A DNA stretch of 64,000 nucleotides, taken from NCBI GenBank assembly GCA_000727475.1, contig KL647306.1:957748-1021747 (forward strand), written 5' to 3'. The stretch comes from Sarcocystis neurona. Its lineage: Eukaryota; Apicomplexa; Conoidasida; Eucoccidiorida; Sarcocystidae. Shown here piece after piece: positions 58,201 through 64,000 of the stretch. Position 1 is the stretch's first letter. Each line of letters opens with the position of its first letter. The position numbers and the translations under genes were made by a program. Under the pieces are notes generated by a model. It saw nothing but the letters and a program-made list of their open reading frames with translations, was not told the DNA's origin and did no database searches.

Positions 58201-60567
58201 AAGCAGGACAGGCGTGTCTCTGTGAATAAGCGCAAACGCGTTGTGTATGCTGCGTCACGGGAAAACACGAGAACAGTCCGCTGCCTACAGAGCCGCGGAA
58301 CACATGCTTGTGTACCAAGAATGCCGGAGGCAATGCATCCGGTCGTCGGGCGTGTGTACGTGGGTGTGTGTATGGGAGTATGTGCGTAGACGTCGGTGCC
58401 TCTTTCGCACGCCAACGCACTTCAACACTTCCACACGTACACGTCTATATCTATACGTGTGCGCTCATGTGCAGCAATATAGACACATAAAAAGACCGCT
58501 ACAACGGCATTGCGTGCCACACCAGAACAAGCATAGTCCTCTTTATATACATGTACTTCTCACGCGTATCTCGGCATTGTTCGTACAGAGGTGCATGTGT
58601 GGTGTACGCGTACCCTGCTCTACCGCCTAAATACAACGGGTACGACGCCTGCAAAGTTGGGAAAAGTGGGCGCGCCGCACCTGCTGTCGCTGCTGAAACT
58701 TGCGCTGCATACATGCGAATTCCCCTTTTTTTTCCTCTTTCAGACCCCTGCAAAGGCGTGTGCACGTACACCACCGTGCAAACAGCGTTTCTTCACATTG
58801 TCTAGAAGACGCACTACGGCAGCTGCTGCTATACACTTACACGCAGCAGCAGCAGTCCAATCCTGCGGATCGCTGCCTGCAGTCGCAGCGGCCACGCCAT
58901 CGCCCTTGAAGCGCATGCAATCTACCCATCGCTGCAGCGCCCGCGCCGACGAGCTCAGACGCTGCAGAACAGTCACACATGTCACTACAAAAGCAGGCCC
59001 AGCATGCCGTGCGGCTTCCTAACGCTTTTTATACATATACTTATTTACAGGTAGGTGGGTGAATGTCTCTTTTCTCGCGCTGCTAGACGCCACTTCATTG
59101 AGCAGCTCGTAAAGCACAGGACGTAGCACGTGTGCAGAAGCCGTTGGAGCAGTACGGAAGAAGCAGTGTTATATATAAAAACAAACCTAACGAAGTTAGT
59201 GTTGTTCATCTCCCTCCTCGTTATCAGAATGCCGAACTCCGTCGTCGACGTCAAACCGCTGCTGCTTCAGGTGCTGCCAGTGCCATTCCACAGCAGGCCG
59301 CTGCCAAGCTAGTTGGACGTGTCGATCACACGCATGCGCGCGCACACAGTGAGACAGCAGCGGAGCACACAGCGAATGCGGCGACGCGAACAGTTGCGTG
59401 TTGTCAGCCGCAGCAGCAGTGGGTGAGACGGGTCGCCCCTCTGCAGCAGCACCGGTCGAACAGCGACATCGGCGCGACAGCACTCTCTTTGTGCTGTGCA
59501 GCAGAAATCGCTCACTTCTAAGCTACCCGACGGAAGTTGCACCACCGCGCGCAGCCGCGGGCAGCCCGCCTTGAACGTCTATACATACATACTTCTACAC
59601 AGACGTAGAAGAATATACGGAAGTCTGACTGCACGCCGAGGTACAGATCGAGTGGGACACACCTACGTCGCACAGGCAGGACGGGTGACACAAGGGCAGC
59701 AGCAGCGCGTTAAAACCGTCACACACGTACAGCCATACAGACATGCATGCATACATACACACACAATTACTGCTGTCGATAGAGCTATACACACACTGCT
59801 GTCGGCAGAGCCATTACGACGGATACACTTCCACACAGACAGCTACCCATGTCGACCTGCGCAAAAGAATATATATTAGGCATACACGTAGACACAGATG
59901 CATGTAATCATACGTGCAACTATCCATCAACCTACATATATATAGAGAGACAAACACACACACACACACAGAAATACAGTTGTGTCTGTGTTTGCATTTA
60001 GTCACAGATGTGTTTTGTTCAAAGTCGTTCGCAGCCGTCTGCAGAGCGCGAGCCAGCGCAGCACCGCAGCGCATGCGGCAGCACAACCGCAGAGCATGCA
60101 GCGGCAGTCACTGCAGCTCCAGGTGAATGCCTTTGATAAACTTCTGCGACTCGAAAACGCTGGTGCTCTGCAGTCGTTCTTCCACCTTCTACTTCCTGTT
60201 TCTCCCGCGAGAACTGCTGTTCAGCAGCTACTCTGCTTCGACTCGTCGCTTTTTTTCCACTGGTGACTGACGCGGTGCTACCCGCTTCTGCGGCTGCTGC
60301 CCTGCCTCCTGCTGCTGCGCTGTCTGCTTCTGCTGTTGCTACTCGGGTGTTGTGTGCGCTTCCCCCACGTTGTCGAAAGCGTGGCAATGTGCTCCCAGAC
60401 TTCGCTGCTTTTCCTGTCATTCTCTTGGTTCACCTTCGACTTCGGACCTCCTCTTTCTACTGAACATGTGCACATAAATACATATGCATATATTTGCACG
60501 CAGTGCGCACGCACAAGAAACACCACATGTACGTGGGCACATTACTGCGCTAATCCGTACGGGCTAC
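55286..60567 (-). other. Scattered minus-strand exon candidates, not assembled
   Basis: Several pieces look coding on the minus strand, but I could not join them. About 56400-56690 reads ETLLLLPPASLFAGLKPVDA and then NEDDEGDIHFHALPAE. About 57195-57300 reads FFHFDGLPAEDAYVFDVFPF and ends IEEQ at a donor. About 58760-58955 follows an acceptor and reads RALQRWVDCMRFKGDGVAA, ending KKRCLHGG at a donor. About 59200-59330 reads WQRPAVEWHWQHLKQQRFDV. About 60019-60420 is Ala/Ser-rich. They may be exons of one gene linking the Gln-rich gene on the right to the Ala-rich frame ending at 54137, or of separate genes. The rest of the stretch is rich in AT and GT/CA microsatellites, as expected for introns. 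Confidence 0.4.
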
Positions 60568-60654
60568 TCAGCGTAAATGCGAATATGTATATATATAGAT
60601 ATACATCTGGTGTAACCGACCGTGGCAGCGGTCTGCGGTGTTGCGTCTGCTTAC

Positions 60655-63600
60655 TGCTGTGAGCTGCCGGCGCAGTTGCTTCGAGAGCGGCTGCAGCAGC
60701 CGTTCCTCGCGCTGCCGACGCTCTGCAGCAGGAAGCCGCACGAGCGTGTGCAGGAGGGCCTTAGACTCCGCCGCACCAGCACCAGCGGCAGCAGCAGCGT
60801 CAGCAGTTCTTCCCACGTCGAGCACGACGTCGTCTTCTTCTTCGCACGCATTCGCAGCAGGAGCTCCTGCTACTCGCTCCGTCTCGCCGAGGTCGCCTGC
60901 GTCCACGTCTTTGTTTGAAAACGCAGAGGAGGCTGCAGCATCTGCAACTTCTTCTGTTTTCTTCAAATCTAGCGCTGCGTCTACTACCTTCTTGCGGACT
61001 GCGGCCTGTGTCCTCGCCGCAGCAGGTGCTGCTGCACCTGCTGGGGTGGCGACCCGCGCAGCAGCTCCAGCCGGACACTCACCGGCACCCGCAACAGCAT
61101 TGCTGCCACCAGCAGCAGGTCCTTGAACGGCAGCGGGAGCTGAGCGAGCAGACGCAGCAGACGCGCCGGCATTCATATGAGAAGAAGCAGGAAGAGCAGC
61201 AGTTTGACTCGTGGCTAATGCACCAGACCTCCAACCTTCGTGGGGATCAGCGGCGGCAGCAGCAGGAACCGCAGCTTGTTCAGCGGCCGCCGCAGGATTC
61301 AACGCAGCCCCACCAGCAGCAGGAGCACTGCAAGCCGCAGCGGGAAAAGGAGCAGAAGAGGCAGTTGCCGCAGCTGACGCCTTGTTCTCAGCAGCAGGAC
61401 CGAGGGAACCCGCCACGGACGGAACCTCACCAACACGACCTGCTGCAGCAGAACTTCTGCCGGTGGACAGCACAGTAGACGCATCGAGCGCAGCAACAGG
61501 AGGAGAAATACCGGCGACTTTGCTAGCCGTGCCGCTGGGAGCAGCAGCGGCTTGTCTAGTAGTTACTGCAGAACGGCTCGTACAGGTATCCACAGGAGGA
61601 TTCGCAGGAAGTGAATCTGGGGATGACCCAGCAGCAGCACTTGGCAAAGCCTCGAAAGGCCATGCGATGCCACCTGTGTGCGAGGAAAACTGATCTTTAC
61701 TCCCTCTTGGTGCATGTCCTTCAATCACGGCTGCGGCTGCTGCTGAATGCTCGCAGCGGTTCGCCAAATATCGTGCCTCCTGCACCTCCTGCAGTCTTCC
61801 GGACTGGTGTTGCTCTTGTGGCTGTTGCCGCTCCTGCCGTTCTTCTGGCTGCTGCCCGTGCTGTCCGTGCTGCGGGTCACGCTGTCGCTGCTGCTGCGCC
61901 TGCGACTGATGCGTCTGTGGCTCACCTGTCTGCTGCTGCTGCTGCGCATGCTGTCGCTGCGGTTGCTCAAAGTTCTGCTTCTGTGTCTGCTGCTGCTGCT
62001 GCACGTGTTGCTGCTGATGCTGTCGGTGCTGCTGCTGATGCTGCGGGTGCTGCTGCTGATGCTGCGAGTGCTGCTGCNNNNNNNNNNNNNNNNNNNNNNN
62101 NNNNNNNNNNNNNNNNNNNNNNNNNNNNNNNNNNNNNNNNNNNNNNNNNNNNNNNNNNNNNNNNNNNNNNNNNNNNNNNNNNNNNNNNNNNNNNNNNNNN
62201 NNNNNNNNNNNNNNNNNNNNNNNNNNNNNNNNNNNNNNNNNNNNNNNNNNNNNNNNNNNNNNNNNNNNNNNNNNNNNNNNNNNNNNNNNNNNNNNNNNNN
62301 NNNNNNNNNNNNNNNNNNNNNNNNNNNNNNNNNNNNNNNNNNNNNNNNNNNNNNNNNNNNNNNNNNNNNNNNNNNNNNNNNNNNNNNNNNNNNNNNNNNN
62401 NNNNNNNNNNNNNNNNNNNNNNNNNNNNNNNNNNNNNNNNNNNNNNNNNNNNNNNNNNNNNNNNNNNNNNNNNNNNNNNNNNNNNNNNNNNNNNNNNNNN
62501 NNNNNNNNNNNNNNNNNNNNNNNNNNNNNNNNNAGTTCTGCTTCTGTGTCTGCTGCTGCTGCTGCACGTGTTGCTGCTGATGCTGTCGGTGCTGCTGCTG
62601 ATGCTGCGGGTGCTGCTGCTGATGCTGCGAGTGCTGCTGCTGGTGTTGCGGGTGCTGTTGCTGATGCTGCGGGTGCTGCTGCTGATGCTGCGGGTGCTGC
62701 TGCTGATGCTGCGGGTGTTGCTGCTGATGCTGCGGGTGTTGCTGCTGATGCTGCGGGTCTTGCTGTTGATGCTGCGGGAGTTGTTGCTGATGCTGCAGGT
62801 GTTGCTGCTGATGCTGCGGATGCTGCTGCTGATGCTGCGGGTGCTGCTGCTGGTGTTGCGGGTGCTGCTGCTGGTGTTGCGGGTGCTGTTGCTGATGCTG
62901 CGTGTGCTGCTGCTGATGCTGAGGGTGCTGCTGCTGCTGCGCGTGACGCTGCTGCTGCGGAGGGTGTTGCCGCGCAGTTTGCTGCAGGTGGTGCTGCTCC
63001 GTCCCCTGTTGCTGTTGAAGAAAAATCGGCTGCAGGGGCTCCTGCGAGGGCAGCTGCTGCGGCTCAAGAAATTGCTGCCTGGGCCGCTGAACCGGCTGCT
63101 GCTGTTGTTGCTGCAGGAATGGTTGTTGTAGGGCGCGCTGCTGCTGCTGATATTGCTGCTGAAGAGGTGGCTGCACGGGACTGTGCTGCTGTTGGTACGG
63201 CTGCTGTGCTGAGTACTGCGGGCTCGGACGTCCTCCTCCTCCTTGTGCGTATTGTTGCAAAAGATGCTGCGGATGCGTTTGCTGCTCCAGAGGCTGCTGC
63301 TGCTGCTGTAGGTGCTGCTGCTGGACAGGTCGTTGCTGCTGCAGAGACTGCTGCTGGTGCTGCAGAGTCTGCTGCTGGCGTAGGTGCTGCTGCGGTGGCG
63401 GCAAACGCTGCTGCTGCAGGTGCTGCTGAGGCTGGAGTCGCTGCTGTTGTAGACGAAGTTGCAGCTGCTGATGCTGCAGCTGAAGCTGCTGCTCTTGTAA
63501 GTACTGCGTCGCGGAGTATCGCTTCTGTTGATGAAGGTGCTGCTGTGGCTGCTGCTGCTGCTGCGGGAGTAGAAGCTGCTGCAGTACGTGCTGCTGCTGC

Positions 63601-63728
63601 TGTGCTTTCTGTTGCTGCTGCTGTCTCGGCAGCTGACTGAACTGCGCTCCTTGCTCTACCTCTCCGAAATGGGAGCTGACCCTGGTTGGCCCTCTCTGCT
63701 GGTCTGCTGGAACCCCTCTGCCCTCCAT
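60655..63728 (-). CDS. Gln/Ala-rich protein broken by assembly gap
   Basis: The right part (63728 to 62534) starts at an ATG (MEGRGVPADQQRGPTRV) and becomes a long Gln-rich region with repeated units such as QHPQHQQ, coded by CAG/CTG-type repeats. The left part (62004 to 60655) continues Gln-rich (EQPQRQHAQQQQQTGEPQ) and then turns Ala-rich, ending in a charged region (KKVVDAALDLKKTEEVADA, then AERRQREERLLQPLSKQL) at a good donor (gtaagc at 60654). The frame is open on both sides of the N run. If the 107-base duplicate flanking the gap is collapsed, the two parts join in frame. Minus-strand reading is chosen because only this frame gives varied, charged sequence in the left part. A downstream exon must follow 60655 but is not identified. 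The frame stays open upstream of the ATG to 63860 and beyond the window the 5' end is unknown. Function is unknown; Gln-rich tracts are typical of Eimeria proteins of all kinds. Confidence 0.7.
61971..62640. repeat. Identical 107-bp segments flanking the gap
   Basis: Bases 61971-62077 and 62534-62640 are identical by eye, including the non-repetitive start agttctgcttctgtgtc. The first ends exactly at the gap and the second begins exactly after it. This is the pattern left when two overlapping contigs are scaffolded without merging. Confidence 0.9.
62078..62533. other. Run of 456 Ns (scaffold gap)
   Basis: Unsequenced placeholder. Its length, 456, is a multiple of three, but the Gln frame on the right meets a Ser frame on the left if the Ns are taken literally, so the gap size is wrong or the gap is false. 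Confidence 0.98.
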
Positions 63729-64000
63729 CGCTCCTGCTATGCTGCTCCTGCCGCTTCTTCTGCAGAAGGACGCGCAGGACGGCCTGCAAGCCGCAGGAAG
63801 TGCCGTCGTCGCGGCGGCTGCCCCTGCAGTCTCCTTGTCCGCCGACCTCACCCTGTACAACGCACCGGAAGGGGGGGACGCCGCAGCGTCTCTTCTCTCG
63901 AGCAGTCAGGTGGCCGCAGCGATAATACGTAGAGGTAGGAAACGGATATTCCGTCGAATACGCATGTCTGCGTTTGTATCCTTTAGCCCGTTTACTTCCG

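Noticed and set aside
61611..63131. Leu-rich plus-strand frame crossing the gap
   Set aside because: It is a triplet-repeat shadow (CTG read as Leu) and runs through the Ns; the flanking non-repeat part makes sense only on the minus strand.
62546..63640. Ala-rich plus-strand frame of 364 codons
   Set aside because: Same repeat tract read in another frame; composition is nearly pure Ala/Val with no start region or flanking exons.
1..64000. tRNA, rRNA, CRISPR arrays, transposase or reverse-transcriptase genes, viral genes
   Set aside because: No clover-leaf B-box pattern, regularly spaced repeats or catalytic motifs were seen on either strand by eye; a tRNAscan or Rfam search would be decisive for small RNAs.
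1..64000. Telomere-like TTTAGGG arrays, expected in some Eimeria repeat-rich blocks
   Set aside because: Only isolated single matches were noticed, no tandem array.

Overview
The window is nuclear DNA of a eukaryote, most likely a coccidian apicomplexan and, by inference, Eimeria or a close relative. The reasons are: genes cut by many GT-AG introns with phases that fit; balanced base composition; an AT-rich dinucleotide background between exons; a eukaryote-only proteasome chaperone (PSMD9/Nas2); and, at the right end, a gene packed with CAG-type repeats coding for glutamine and alanine, the known hallmark of Eimeria coding sequence. Nothing prokaryotic or plasmid-like is visible, and no species can be named from sequence reading alone.

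Layout. 1-5.6 kb: no gene that can be supported. 5.6-7.8 kb (+): one-exon coiled-coil protein. 9.1-10.8 kb (-): PSMD9/Nas2 in three exons, complete. 10.8-17.9 kb: unresolved, with a decayed direct repeat near 11.8-12.1 kb and several doubtful open frames. 17.9-22.4 kb (+): many-exon gene assembled here by matching intron phases, with a stretch that looks like an ASH/MSP-type beta domain. 24.0-27.5 kb (-): 1157-residue basic, low-complexity protein with an internal repeat. 28.9-34.9 kb: gene-poor, two fresh tandem duplications, a small two-exon candidate and a CTG-rich patch. 35.2-44.6 kb (+): ZIP-family metal transporter in eight exons, the best-supported and most unusual gene, with about 680 residues of Cys-containing insertion between TM3 and TM4. 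47.2-49.6 kb (-): calmodulin-like EF-hand protein. 50.4-51.6 kb (+): small membrane protein. 52.1-53.7 kb (+): uncharacterised split gene. 54.1-55.3 kb (-): Ala-rich protein. 55.3-60.6 kb: scattered minus-strand exon candidates. 60.6-63.7 kb (-): Gln/Ala-rich gene interrupted by a run of 456 Ns.

The genes do not form a pathway; this is an ordinary eukaryotic gene string on both strands. The most useful practical observation is that the N gap is flanked by the same 107 bases on both sides, so it is probably an assembly artefact: collapsing the duplicate gives one continuous in-frame reading frame. The most biologically interesting item is the ZIP transporter. I did not find a convincing new system such as a mobile element, defence system or gene cluster.
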